A stretch of DNA of 64,000 bases from Rossellomorea orangium (GCF_019334305.1 NZ_JAHWGH010000012.1:1-64000), one strand, 5' to 3'; counted from the stretch's first letter, positions 47,350-56,496 are shown. Made by a program: numbers and translations. Notes: a model not told the origin generated them from the sequence alone.

Positions 47350-48003
47350 TCACGCCTCTTCGTACACAACCTCAACATCCCCTTTATCCTCATGCATCTT
47401 GAACAATGCTTCAGCAATCTTATTTCCTGAAAAATAAGAGTCTTCCTGAATAAAACCGTTAATGGTCAAAGTCCCGACATAGATTCCTTTTGGGGTCAAT
47501 TCCTGGTGAAGGCTGTGAGCCAGGTTCCTGAGTCCTGCTTTCCCGACTGAAAGAGAGGCTACATCAGCACTTGGATGCAGGGCTAAACCACCACCTGTCA
47601 ATAGTATTGATCCTGTTTCTTTTTCCATGAAAGGAAGGACTTCCTGAACAGCGGAAAGGGCCCCGGCTACGTTCACTTTAAAATCATAGATGAAATCTTC
47701 CGGGCGGATGGTCGTTGGTTGAGCGGGCTTGATGGACGCGGCGTTGTACAGAAGAACCTCGATTTCATCCCCGAATTCTGCTCTGACTTCAGATAGGGCG
47801 TCCTTCATGGAAGATGTGGATGAAACATCTCCTTGGAACCCTTTGGCTGTGATACCCTGTGATGCCAAATCGCTCTCAAGCTTTTGGAGTGAGGCAAGCG
47901 TCCGTGAAACGAGTGCCACCTTGTATCCTTTCAGTCCAAAATTCTTCGCTGCCTCATAGCTGATCCCTTTACCGGCGCCGATAATGACAATCGTTTTATC
48001 CAT
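47350..48003 (-). CDS. Short-chain dehydrogenase/reductase
   Basis: 217 aa SDR. NAD(P)-binding IGAGKGISYEAAK at residues 8-20. The usual YxxxK is replaced: the position after ILLTGGGLALHPS reads VASLSVGKAGL, so the Lys is kept but the Tyr is Ser. Activity may therefore be altered; family members of this atypical type are known. ATG at 48003 with GGAGG; the in-frame start at 48018 overlaps it. Behind a MarR-type operator. Confidence 0.82.
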   Translation of the reverse strand: MDKTIVIIGAGKGISYEAAKNFGLKGYKVALVSRTLASLQKLESDLASQGITAKGFQGDVSSTSSMKDALSEVRAEFGDEIEVLLYNAASIKPAQPTTIRPEDFIYDFKVNVAGALSAVQEVLPFMEKETGSILLTGGGLALHPSADVASLSVGKAGLRNLAHSLHQELTPKGIYVGTLTINGFIQEDSYFSGNKIAEALFKMHEDKGDVEVVYEEA

Positions 48004-48026
48004 AATGAATTCCTCCAATGATTAAT

Positions 48027-48042
48027 ATTTGTATGTGCAAAT
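48027..48042. promoter_or_regulatory. MarR-type operator upstream of the SDR gene
   Basis: ATTTGTATGTGCAAAT, a near-palindrome that differs by one base from the operator ahead of the MarR gene (48520-48535). It lies between the marR stop and the SDR start. Confidence 0.65.
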
Positions 48043-48070
48043 GAGTGGGTAAAAAAAGAGCGCAACTACC

Positions 48071-48502
48071 TCACTCTTTTTCAAGCTTCAAACTGGCTTC
48101 ATGCAACATCCGGCTTAAATCCAGGCTGAAATCCTTCCCAAGCGTCTCGGAATAATCCTGGAACATTTCTTTGATCGACACACGAAATTCACGGTACAAT
48201 TCTTCTCCTTCATCCGTTAAAGAGATAAAGGTTTGTTTACCTGACATTTTCCGAACAACGATGTTCCGCTTTTCCAGTTTATCGATGAAACGTGTACTGG
48301 TGGAAGGGGCAATGGCCAGCTTCTGGCACAGCTCTTTCTGCGTGATCCCCGGCTTGAAGTGAATGACCATGATCATATAAAAGTAAGATGGAGCAAGTCC
48401 CCCGGCATCCAGGTGTTTTTCTGCAAGCTTGGTGATGCTGCGGGAAAAACGGCTTGCCGTGAAGTATAAGCAGTGAATCAGAACGTCTTCTTCTTGGTTC
48501 AT
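48071..48502 (-). CDS. MarR-family transcriptional regulator
   Basis: 143 aa winged-helix regulator; recognition region GITQKELCQKLAIAPSTSTRFIDKLEKRNIVVRKMSGKQTFISLTDEG. AAAGGGTG before the ATG. Probably represses itself and the SDR gene through matching palindromes, and perhaps the divergent quinone reductase. The ligand is unknown. No Cys-based redox switch stands out at the N-terminus apart from one Cys near residue 10. Confidence 0.88.
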   Translation of the reverse strand: MNQEEDVLIHCLYFTASRFSRSITKLAEKHLDAGGLAPSYFYMIMVIHFKPGITQKELCQKLAIAPSTSTRFIDKLEKRNIVVRKMSGKQTFISLTDEGEELYREFRVSIKEMFQDYSETLGKDFSLDLSRMLHEASLKLEKE

Positions 48503-48519
48503 CGTTCAACACCCTTTCA

Positions 48520-48561
48520 TTTGCATATACAAATTATCATAGTGAAGAATAGCTTGTCAAC
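48520..48561 (-). promoter_or_regulatory. marR promoter with overlapping operator
   Basis: Minus strand TTGACA (48556-48561), 16 bases, GATAAT (48534-48539). The palindrome ATTTGTATATGCAAAT (48520-48535) begins at the -10 and covers the start point, the classical place for a repressor. Confidence 0.75.
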
Positions 48562-48660
48562 ATAAGCGCAAATTATGGCTGCTCTTTCGGTTTTTCTATT
48601 ATACGGGTACCAGACTTTTACATTAGAATATAAAGGAGACCGTGGAGAAGGGGTGTTGAG

Positions 48661-49626
48661 ATGAAAGCAGTGATTCAACATGAATTTGGGGATTCCCATG
48701 TACTGCAATTGGCAGAAGTGGAGACTCCAACGTTAAATGAAGAGGAAGTCCTGATCAGAACCGCTTTAACAAGTGTGAACTATGCCGACATTAAATCAAG
48801 GAAAGGCAACAAAGGGAAAGGGAAATTCCCATTCACACTTGGTCTCGATGCAGCGGGGACCATTGTGGAAGCAGGGGAATCTTCTGGATTTGAAGTCGGA
48901 GACCGTGTCATCGCTTTTCCGATAGGCGGTTCATATGCGGAGTACGTGAAAGCTCATAAACATCTGACATTCAAGATTCCAGAAAGCCTATGCTTCGAGC
49001 AAGCGGCTGCCATGCCGACAGTATCGATCCTGTCTTATATCCTCCTGCATGAAATCGGTCAGGTGAAAAAAAGTGATACCATCGTTGTCCATAGCGGAGC
49101 GGGTGGAGTCGGTTCCATGCTCGTTCAATTGGCGAAGCTTGCCGGAGTTGAGAACGTGATTGCAACCGTGGGCAACTTGAACAAAGAGGACTATGTCAAG
49201 AGAATGGGCGCAGATCGCGTTTGTAAATACGATACGTTTTCAGAGGAAATATTACAGCAGACGGACGGCAAAGGGGCACAGGTCATTTTCGATTCGGTTG
49301 CTGGTGAAGTCACGACGGCAAGCCTGGACTGTCTGGCACTTTACGGAACCCTCGTTCAATTCGGCAACAGCAGCGGCAGTGCGGGTCACTTCAAAACGAG
49401 CGATGTTCATTCTTCCTGCCGAAATGTAAAGGGGTTCAGCCTGGGGACGACAAGGAAACATCGACCGGACATGTTGGCTCCCGCAGCAGAGCAGGTCATC
49501 GACTTATTCGCATCGGGAAAAGTCAAACTCCCTATTGCGAAGATCTTCGATTTGAGTGAGGCTGCACAGGCTCACGATTTAATTGAAAGTCGTAAGTATG
49601 AAGGGAAAGTCTTGATACGAGTATAA
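48661..49626 (+). CDS. Zinc-independent quinone oxidoreductase, medium-chain dehydrogenase family
   Basis: 321 aa MDR protein of the NADPH:quinone reductase type: GroES-like N-terminal part, LGLDAAGTIVEAG near 60, and the Rossmann motif VVHSGAGGVGSMLVQLAKLAG near 142-162. Catalytic-zinc Cys/His ligands of alcohol dehydrogenases are missing. Divergent from marR. AAGGGGTG before the ATG. Confidence 0.85.
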   Translation: MKAVIQHEFGDSHVLQLAEVETPTLNEEEVLIRTALTSVNYADIKSRKGNKGKGKFPFTLGLDAAGTIVEAGESSGFEVGDRVIAFPIGGSYAEYVKAHKHLTFKIPESLCFEQAAAMPTVSILSYILLHEIGQVKKSDTIVVHSGAGGVGSMLVQLAKLAGVENVIATVGNLNKEDYVKRMGADRVCKYDTFSEEILQQTDGKGAQVIFDSVAGEVTTASLDCLALYGTLVQFGNSSGSAGHFKTSDVHSSCRNVKGFSLGTTRKHRPDMLAPAAEQVIDLFASGKVKLPIAKIFDLSEAAQAHDLIESRKYEGKVLIRV

Positions 49627-49629
49627 ATG

Positions 49630-49662
49630 AGGAGCCTGTTTTCGTACAGGCTCCTTCATTTT
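49630..49662. terminator. Bidirectional terminator
   Basis: AGGAGCCTGT pairs with ACAGGCTCCT; the convergent TetR gene ends within its downstream side. Confidence 0.75.
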
Positions 49663-50222
49663 ACCCCCGACAACCCCCGGTTGATGAACCGGTGCAAGAT
49701 GCCCGCCATCTCACCGGGCGACTTATCCATCCCGTTTTCCAACCAGTTTTTTATCACATGGATACTTCCGCTCACCATGAACATGTTGATATAGTCATAG
49801 GTTTCCTGATCGATCCGGTCATCGGTGCGCCAGTTTTTGAAAATGAATTCATGCGTGATGACCATCCCTTTTTTCAGAAAATACATATCTGTGTTCTCAC
49901 TTAGGAGTGTTTCGCAAATGTCTCGTTTTTCTGCAAGGTATTCGAATAGCTTCTCTGTCATCTGCAGAGCTTCTTCTTCTTTGGAAAAGTTGTATTGACC
50001 CAAAGTCTCCGTCAGATCTGCGATGAATTCTTCTTCGATTTCTTCCAGCAGTTCGTACTGATTGGCATAGTGGGCATAATAGGTGGATCGGTTGATGTCT
50101 GCCGTCTCGCAGATGTCTTTGATGGTAATGCTTGAGATCGACTGCTTTTTTAAGAGTTTCAGCAGGCTTTCCTTCAACACCATCCGTGTGTATTTTTTTC
50201 GTCGGTCCATTTTCGTGCTCAA
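49656..50222 (-). CDS. TetR-family transcriptional regulator
   Basis: 188 aa. N-terminal helix-turn-helix (SISSITIKDICETADINRSTYYAHYANQYELLEEI) and a TetR C-terminal dimer domain typical of the group near MMPL exporters. I keep the TTG at 50222, nine bases from AAAGGAG; the next ATG is too far from it. Divergent from the exporter operon it likely controls. Confidence 0.85.
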   Translation of the reverse strand: MSTKMDRRKKYTRMVLKESLLKLLKKQSISSITIKDICETADINRSTYYAHYANQYELLEEIEEEFIADLTETLGQYNFSKEEEALQMTEKLFEYLAEKRDICETLLSENTDMYFLKKGMVITHEFIFKNWRTDDRIDQETYDYINMFMVSGSIHVIKNWLENGMDKSPGEMAGILHRFINRGLSGVK

Positions 50223-50307
50223 ATACGTGAATCTCCTTTCCTGCGTAAGTTATCCAACACACCGGCAATAAGTGTTGCGTATTGAACAAACGCTACACAA
50301 CTGTCCG

Positions 50308-50337
50308 TTGAATATCCAACACCGTGTTTATTATAAT
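50308..50337 (+). promoter_or_regulatory. Exporter operon promoter with TetR operator in the spacer
   Basis: TTGAAT (50308-50313), 18 bases, TATAAT (50332-50337). The palindrome AACACCGTGTT (50318-50328) lies entirely in the spacer. A looser CAACAC...GTGTTG pair occurs at about 50255-50277 on the side of the TetR gene. Confidence 0.7.
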
Positions 50338-50377
50338 GATAAGGTGAAAAAGTGAAAGAGACAAGAGAGGTTACGTG

Positions 50378-52435
50378 ATGATAAAGATTGCTTCCTGGAT
50401 CATAAAGCATAAAAAAGCGGTATTGATTGCGTTTATTCTGGCGACGGTTTTGTCAACAGTGGCGCAGTTTTTTGTGAAGGTCAATTATAATATGGTCGAT
50501 TATCTCCCGGATGATGCCCAGTCGACACAGGCGTTGGATATCATGGAAAGGGAGTTTACCGGGGCGGTCCCGGATACAAGGGTCATGGTGACGGATGTGT
50601 CCATACAGGAGGCTATGTCCTATAAAGAAAAGCTCGAAGCCATTGACGGGGTAACGGATGTGATGTGGCTCGATGATATGGTCGACCTGAAGACGCCGTT
50701 GGAAGTGGCGGATCAGGAAACGGTGGAGATTTACTATAAAGACCGGAACGCCTTGTTTTCTATCAGCGTCCGGACCGGTGATGAGGTGCGCATCACGGAT
50801 GAGATTTATAAGCTGATCGGTGAAGATGGTGCGATTGCCGGTGAGGCGGCCAATACGGCGAGTTCTCAGAAAATGGCGGGAAGTGAATCAATGTATGCCG
50901 GGATGCTCCTCGTCCCCCTCATCATTCTGATTCTGGTCGTTTCGACGACATCCTGGATCGAACCGCTGTTTTTCCTGACGGCGATTGGGGTCTCGGTCCT
51001 TATCAATCTTGGAACGAATATCTTCCTCGGGGAAGTCTCCTTCGTCACCCAGTCGGTGGCGCCGATCCTGCAGCTCGCAGTGTCACTGGATTATGCGGTA
51101 TTCCTGCTTCACAGCTTCTCTGATTACCGGAAGGAGACCGATGATCCCGAAGAAGCGATGAAGCTTGCCATGAAGAAATCATTCCCGGCGATCACGGCAA
51201 GTGCGGCGACGACGTTCTTCGGATTCATCGCCTTGACATTCATGAAGTTTCAAATCGGGTCGGATCTTGGGCTGAACCTTGTGAAGGGAATCTTACTGAG
51301 CTTCATCAGCGTGATGGTATTCCTGCCTGCCCTGACACTTATCCTCTATAAATGGATGGATAAGACGAAGCACAAGAATTTTGTTCCGAGCTTCAACGGT
51401 ATCGGGAACAAAGTATTGAAACTGAAAATTCCAAGCCTGATCTTCGTATTGGTCATTCTTGTTCCGGCCTTCCTGGGACAAACAAATACATCCTTCATTT
51501 ACGGAACCGGGGAGCAGCCGGAAAACACCCGTGTCGGAAGTGATTTCAAGAAAGTCGAGGAGGCGTTCGGTGAAACGACGCCGATCGTCCTGCTTGTCCC
51601 TAAAGGGGATATGGCAAAGGAAGAGAAGCTTGTGGAGGACATCGAGTCCCTTGACTATGTGACGGGGGTCATGGCGTATGTCAATCAGGTAGGGGCAGAG
51701 ATCCCGCCGGAGTACCTCGACAAATCGATCACGGACGAATTTTACTCGGAGAACTACAGCCGCATTGTCATCAACACGAATCAAGGGACGGAAGGCGACG
51801 CTCCTTTTTCCATCGTGGAAAAGGTAGAGAAAACGGCAAGTGATTATTACGGTGACAAAGCATTGGCACTCGGGGAAAGTGTGACACTGTATGATATCAA
51901 AAACACCGTCAACAAAGACAATATCGTCGTGAATGTGCTGACGGTCGTGACGATTGCCCTGGTACTGCTATTCAGCTTCAGGTCAATATCTATTCCGATT
52001 GTACTTCTGATCACGATTGAAGCGGCGGTCTGGATCAATCTGTCGATCCCGTATTTTACGAATACCTCACTCGTGTTCGTCGGATATTTGATCATCAGTA
52101 CGGTGCAGCTGGCGGCGACGGTGGATTATGGTATCTTATTCACCGAGGCCTACACCCATTATCGTAAGGGAATGCCTGCTAAAGCAGCGATGATACGGAC
52201 ATTGGATGAAAAGACGTTCTCAATCTCGATATCGGCTGCGATCCTATCGAGTGTCGGATTCATCTTATGGATCACCTCATCCAATCCGATTGTGGGATCC
52301 ATCGGTTTATTGATGGGAAGAGGGGCACTATTAGCCTTCATCATGGTCCTCCTTGTCCTCCCGGCGCTATTATTAGTGTTTGATAAATGGATCAAGAAAA
52401 CAACGATCAAAGCAAACTTTTATGAGGAGAAATGA
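50378..52435 (+). CDS. MMPL-family (RND-type) transporter
   Basis: 685 aa, about 12 membrane segments in two MMPL halves, each with one large outside loop. Features QSVAPILQLAVSLDYAVFLLHSF in the first half and STVQLAATVDYGILFTEAYTHYRKG in the second, with the Asp-Tyr pair (DYA/DYG) typical of proton relay. Substrate unknown; homologues export lipids, peptides or drugs. Start at ATG 50378, seven bases from GAGAGG. Overlaps the heptad-repeat gene. Confidence 0.9.
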   Translation: MIKIASWIIKHKKAVLIAFILATVLSTVAQFFVKVNYNMVDYLPDDAQSTQALDIMEREFTGAVPDTRVMVTDVSIQEAMSYKEKLEAIDGVTDVMWLDDMVDLKTPLEVADQETVEIYYKDRNALFSISVRTGDEVRITDEIYKLIGEDGAIAGEAANTASSQKMAGSESMYAGMLLVPLIILILVVSTTSWIEPLFFLTAIGVSVLINLGTNIFLGEVSFVTQSVAPILQLAVSLDYAVFLLHSFSDYRKETDDPEEAMKLAMKKSFPAITASAATTFFGFIALTFMKFQIGSDLGLNLVKGILLSFISVMVFLPALTLILYKWMDKTKHKNFVPSFNGIGNKVLKLKIPSLIFVLVILVPAFLGQTNTSFIYGTGEQPENTRVGSDFKKVEEAFGETTPIVLLVPKGDMAKEEKLVEDIESLDYVTGVMAYVNQVGAEIPPEYLDKSITDEFYSENYSRIVINTNQGTEGDAPFSIVEKVEKTASDYYGDKALALGESVTLYDIKNTVNKDNIVVNVLTVVTIALVLLFSFRSISIPIVLLITIEAAVWINLSIPYFTNTSLVFVGYLIISTVQLAATVDYGILFTEAYTHYRKGMPAKAAMIRTLDEKTFSISISAAILSSVGFILWITSSNPIVGSIGLLMGRGALLAFIMVLLVLPALLLVFDKWIKKTTIKANFYEEK

Positions 52436-54228
52436 TGATGAGAAGAAAAACATTCACCTATAGTGCACTTGCATTGATGCTGTTACTGCCTTCATTTCTG
52501 GCTGTACCCGCTCAGGCGGCAACGGATGGAAAGGTGGCTTCGAAAGATGAAGTCGTCTACGCGACCCTTGATGCCGGTGGTGACTTGAATGATATCTATG
52601 TCGTGAACACGTTTGAAGTCACGAATGCAGGAAAGATTCTCGATTACGGAGATTTCAGCAGCGTCAAGAATCTCACTGATTTGAAAAAGCTTGAACAAGA
52701 GGGGCAGAAGGTGGAAATGGATGCTCATGAAGGAAAGTTCACGTATCAAGGAAATATGAAGGAAGAGACCGAACTGCCGTGGGATGTGAGGGTTGCCTAC
52801 AGCCTGGATGGGAAGAAAATCGATCCATCCGAGCTTGCTGGAAAAAGCGGGCACCTCGAGATCACCATCGATACTGCAGAAAATCAACGTGCAAGGACTG
52901 TCTTCTATGAAAACTATCTGCTTCAGGTTTCCCTGAATCTGCCGAATACGTATGAAAACATCGAGGCAGTCGACGGAATGGTGGCAAGTGCCGGGAAGGA
53001 TAAGCAGATCACCTTCACGGTCATGCCTGGAAAAGAGAAGAAGATGAGCGTGGAAGCGGATGTGAAGGACTTTGAATTCAAGGGCGTCCAAATCGCCGCT
53101 GTCCCGTCCACCCTTCCCATTGATACGACAGGGACGGATAATATGACCGATGACATGGCTGAGCTATCCAACGCCATAGGGAAGTTAAATACCGGTGTGA
53201 CCGACCTGAAAACCGGCGTCTCCCGATTGAACAGCGGTGCTGCGGAGCTTCGTGACGGTTCAGCTCAGTATAAAAACGGCATCAGTGAAGTGAATGGTTC
53301 TTCGTCTCAAATCGTCGGGGCCTCAAACTCCATCGGCGAAGCACTGCGGACCATCAATCAGTCACTGTCGGCAAATCCTGCTGACATGGATCTGTCCGCA
53401 CTGAATGAATTGCCGGGTGGCCTCAACCAGCTGGCAGACGGCCTGACCCAAGCTGCAAGTGGATTATCCAATCTGCAGGCGAATTACGCTCAAGCCTACC
53501 GTGCCCTGGATGGAGCGATAGCTGAGATTCCCGCCAACAACCTGACAGAAGCAGAGATTACTGCGCTATACCAAAGCGGGGCCGATCCAAAGGTAGTGGA
53601 TAAACTCGTGGCGTCCCACAAAGCGGCGCAAAAAGTGAAGGGGACTTATGCAAGCGTCAAGGAAGCCTTTGCCGCAGTCGGGCCGACCTTGAATCAGGTG
53701 AGTGGTTCTGTGAATGACATGAGCGGTCAGCTGACTTCCATTTCAACTAATCTGTCTGCCTCCTTGAAGGAAATGGATATGAGCGGGCTTTCTAAGCTCC
53801 AAAAAGGACTTGGTGAACTGTCAGCTAACTACGGAGAGTTCCACTCAGGGTTGGTCAAGTACACAGAAGGCGTGGGGCAACTATCCTCTTCATACGCGAA
53901 ACTTCATGAGGGGATAACTGGACTGGCCGGCGGAACCAACCAGTTGAAAGGCGGGGTCGCAGACCTACAAGACGGAACAAGCGCGTTGCATGAAGAAACG
54001 AAAAACCTTCCTGACAAGATGCAGGAAGAAATCAACAAGATGATGGCCGAATACGACAAATCCGATTTCAAACCTGTATCCTTCGTTTCGTCCAAAAACG
54101 AAAAAGTCTCCTCCGTGCAATTCGTAATCAAAACAGAAAGCATCGAGAAGGAAGAAAAGAAAGAGAAGAAAGCAGAACCGAAGAAGGAAAAAGGATTTTG
54201 GGAGCTGTTGATGGATTTGTTTAAGTGA
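52435..54228 (+). CDS. Secreted X-x-x-Leu-x-x-Gly heptad-repeat protein, partner of the MMPL transporter
   Basis: 597 aa. Signal peptide (about 1-30, cleavage near PAQAA), a beta-rich region to about 230, then repeated heptads of the LxxG kind (LNTGVTDLKTGVSRLNSGAAELRDG and a second block LHEGITGLAGGTNQLKGGVADLQDG), forming a long helical stalk. The end is very Lys/Glu-rich and closes with GFWELLMDLFK; I see no C-terminal membrane segment. Such repeats also occur in YhgE/Pip proteins and MMPL adaptors. It overlaps the transporter stop, so they are coupled. Several ATGs (52432, 52435, 52438) are possible. Confidence 0.85.
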   Translation: MMRRKTFTYSALALMLLLPSFLAVPAQAATDGKVASKDEVVYATLDAGGDLNDIYVVNTFEVTNAGKILDYGDFSSVKNLTDLKKLEQEGQKVEMDAHEGKFTYQGNMKEETELPWDVRVAYSLDGKKIDPSELAGKSGHLEITIDTAENQRARTVFYENYLLQVSLNLPNTYENIEAVDGMVASAGKDKQITFTVMPGKEKKMSVEADVKDFEFKGVQIAAVPSTLPIDTTGTDNMTDDMAELSNAIGKLNTGVTDLKTGVSRLNSGAAELRDGSAQYKNGISEVNGSSSQIVGASNSIGEALRTINQSLSANPADMDLSALNELPGGLNQLADGLTQAASGLSNLQANYAQAYRALDGAIAEIPANNLTEAEITALYQSGADPKVVDKLVASHKAAQKVKGTYASVKEAFAAVGPTLNQVSGSVNDMSGQLTSISTNLSASLKEMDMSGLSKLQKGLGELSANYGEFHSGLVKYTEGVGQLSSSYAKLHEGITGLAGGTNQLKGGVADLQDGTSALHEETKNLPDKMQEEINKMMAEYDKSDFKPVSFVSSKNEKVSSVQFVIKTESIEKEEKKEKKAEPKKEKGFWELLMDLFK

Positions 54229-54238
54229 TTGAATAATG

Positions 54239-54275
54239 GACTCAGGAGGGGGGATCTCTCTTGGGTCTTTTTATT
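54239..54275 (+). terminator. Exporter operon terminator
   Basis: GACTCAGGAG pairs with CTCTTGGGTC (with G-U pairs), followed by TTTTTATT. Confidence 0.75.
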
Positions 54276-54374
54276 ATGGGAAAAAGGAGAAGGCAATTGA
54301 GCATTGCTCGGAGTGAAGGTTTTTGAAATAATGAATATGAATGTTTGGAAAATATTTCATGAGTGAGGTGTTCC

Positions 54375-54647
54375 ATGTTCAAAGCTAATTTTACAAAATC
54401 AGGTTTATATTTTCACTCGCTCTTGATCGTCCTGTCGATTACGGTGTTCATTCTTTTTCTACTTCAAGGACGTGGTGGAGAACATTTAGGACAATTGAAT
54501 CTGGTTAATGTGGTCATCATGATTTGCATGATTGTCAATTTCGGGATCATGAGATATAAACAAGGAAGAAAAATGATTGGTTTCTTCTATTTGGGGGTCT
54601 CATTGATTCCCGTCATTTGTTTGATGATGTTCATTCATCTTTTATAA
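54375..54647 (+). CDS. Small three-span membrane protein of unknown function
   Basis: 90 aa; hydrophobic segments at about 14-32, 45-60 and 70-88. No family recognised. The ATG at 54375 follows GTGAGGTG. Single gene with no clear terminator. Confidence 0.65.
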   Translation: MFKANFTKSGLYFHSLLIVLSITVFILFLLQGRGGEHLGQLNLVNVVIMICMIVNFGIMRYKQGRKMIGFFYLGVSLIPVICLMMFIHLL

Positions 54648-54808
54648 AAAATCTACTGGGACAAGATGAATAGGTAAATTCAAAGGGACCTGTCCCCGTG
54701 GTACGTTTACGAATTAAGAAAATACGACACTTCAAAATTATTATCATATTTCTCGCAAGATCTTTAAAATAAGATGTCTTGCCCTATATCGAAGAACCAC
54801 CAAAATAA

Positions 54809-54997
54809 AATAAGCGGAGATTTTCCGGTTACATTCAAAACGGAACTTGTTTTGGGGATAAATAAGCGGAGGATTTCCGCTTAAGAACAGGGAAATAACC
54901 ATTATTTTGTATTTGTGAGTCAATAGTCGGAATTTCTCCTGCTATTTCAGCCTTATTTAAAATTAATGATTAATTAAGCGGAATTTCTCCGTCTATT
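54809..54997. repeat. Composite repeat of four 25-bp imperfect palindromes, second locus
   Basis: Units at 54809-54833, 54861-54885, 54922-54946 and 54973-54997, spacings 52, 61 and 51, nearly the same as the cluster at 4836-5023. Parts between units are also alike in the two loci (for example GGAAAT followed by a TTTTG-rich run between units two and three). The 577-base gap also carries a GGGACCTGTCCCC palindrome near 54689 and a weak AAGGA/TCCTT hairpin near 55110; no gene is seen. Confidence 0.85.
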
Positions 54998-55224
54998 TAT
55001 CAGCTCTGGAGCTTAATCTGATTATGCTAGACAATTTATGTTCAACTGACAGCAGTTCAAATCTGAAAAACAGTGATTGTAAATAAACACAGCCGTTCAC
55101 CCAAGAAGGATAAACGTCCTTTTTTGTTGAACTCCTTTATAGAAACAGTAGCTCTGGAAAAGGAACACCCAAAATAACAGATCTGATAGATTTAAGCGTA
55201 TGACTACACTAAGGAGATGAAATC

Positions 55225-55920
55225 ATGAAACTACTACTCACATCCGCAGGCGTCAATAACAAAAGCATTCAAGAAGCGCTGGGTACGATGCTCGACAAGC
55301 CCATCGCCGATTCCACAGCCCTGTGCATCCCCACCGCTATGTACGGACACCCATGGGTCGGTCCCGGCGTCAGAACATGGGAGTTCATCAGCGGAAATTC
55401 AGAGAATCCCATGGTGGACCTGGGATGGAAGTCTGTCGGCGTGCTGGAGCTTACAGCGCTGCCAAGCATTAATCGAGACAGGTGGGTCCCGCTTGTAAAG
55501 GAAACAGATGTCTTTCTTGTATCCGGCGGTGACGCTCTCTACTTGGCTCATTGGATGCGACAATCCGGACTTGCAGATCTTTTGCCGTCGCTTGATGCAG
55601 TCTATGTGGGAATGAGTGCAGGGAGTATGGTGATGGCGCCTGCCGTCGGAGAAGACTTTGTTGGCTGGAATCCTCCGAACGGCGGGGATGCAGCGCTTGG
55701 GATGGTTGATTTTTCAATCTTCCCGCATCTGGATCACGAGATGCTGCCGGAAAACACAATGGCTGATGCAGAGAGATGGGCTGAAAGCATGAAGGGTCCG
55801 GCGTATGCAATCGATGATGAGACTGCCATTAAAGTGGTCGATGGAGACGTTGAAGTCATTTCGGAGGGGAATTGGAGGCTGTTTTCCTCTTCAAAAAGTA
55901 AACATGGGTACAATGATTAA
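55225..55920 (+). CDS. Peptidase S51-family protein (peptidase E-like)
   Basis: 231 aa. Class I glutamine amidotransferase-like fold of family S51: VFLVSGGDALYLAHWMR and the nucleophile elbow VGMSAGSMVMAP with Ser near residue 132; a His follows in FPHLDHEM. Such enzymes cut Asp-X dipeptides or act on cyanophycin-like products. AAGGAGATG before the ATG. Its last 17 bases overlap the next gene. Confidence 0.85.
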   Translation: MKLLLTSAGVNNKSIQEALGTMLDKPIADSTALCIPTAMYGHPWVGPGVRTWEFISGNSENPMVDLGWKSVGVLELTALPSINRDRWVPLVKETDVFLVSGGDALYLAHWMRQSGLADLLPSLDAVYVGMSAGSMVMAPAVGEDFVGWNPPNGGDAALGMVDFSIFPHLDHEMLPENTMADAERWAESMKGPAYAIDDETAIKVVDGDVEVISEGNWRLFSSSKSKHGYND

Positions 55921-56407
55921 CAGGGTAGGAATAAACGTAACGAAACCGAAAGTGATATTCTTTGTACTATTATTTACTTCCATTCTGATTATACTATTTG
56001 TCTGGTCAGAGCTCCGTGGCAGGATGTACGATCTACATTACACTCCAAAGGCAAGCCAAATGTCATTTGAATTCAAGACGCCAACACAGGTTCCATTTAC
56101 TGAAATGAAGGTGACCGAATTTTTAGTTGGAAAAGATCAACAGGAAGCGGAAATGTCGTTATTGAATGCTGATAAAAATATGATCGATATCCGGGTGACT
56201 TCATCAAAACCACAATATGCAAAAGATAAAATCAAAAGAGTGAAAATCGGTCATGATTTTTATGGAGAATTCATCCCGAATGACTCAGGTAGAAGAGTCC
56301 TTACCTGGAAAGATGACATGTACTATGAAGTAATCTATTATGCCAAACTAACCCCAAAAGAAGTGAGTAAAACACAGATGATTCAAATGGCAGAGTCTTT
56401 TCAATAA
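55904..56407 (+). CDS. Membrane-anchored extracytoplasmic protein of unknown function
   Basis: 167 aa. One hydrophobic segment at about 14-32 (VIFFVLLFTSILIILFVW) and an outside domain with no family I recognise. I start at ATG 55904 (or 55913), within the end of the S51 gene, since the long open frame before it lies wholly over that gene. Coupled with it by overlap. Followed by a terminator at 56497. Confidence 0.65.
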   Translation: MGTMINRVGINVTKPKVIFFVLLFTSILIILFVWSELRGRMYDLHYTPKASQMSFEFKTPTQVPFTEMKVTEFLVGKDQQEAEMSLLNADKNMIDIRVTSSKPQYAKDKIKRVKIGHDFYGEFIPNDSGRRVLTWKDDMYYEVIYYAKLTPKEVSKTQMIQMAESFQ

Positions 56408-56496
56408 AAATTTCAGGTGGTAAGAATCAACGGATGGATCCTACTCGCTATGAAAAGCACCAAAGTATACCAAATTAACCTTACATACACACGACA

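Noticed and set aside
47350-48561. MarR, SDR and quinone reductase as a defence or mobile island
   Set aside because: No integrase, transposase or attachment-site signs; ordinary stress-response genes fit better.
52492-53091. 199-codon minus-strand frame in the heptad-repeat gene
   Set aside because: Antisense shadow; rich in His, Phe and Ile as expected from reverse reading of Asp/Glu/Lys codons.
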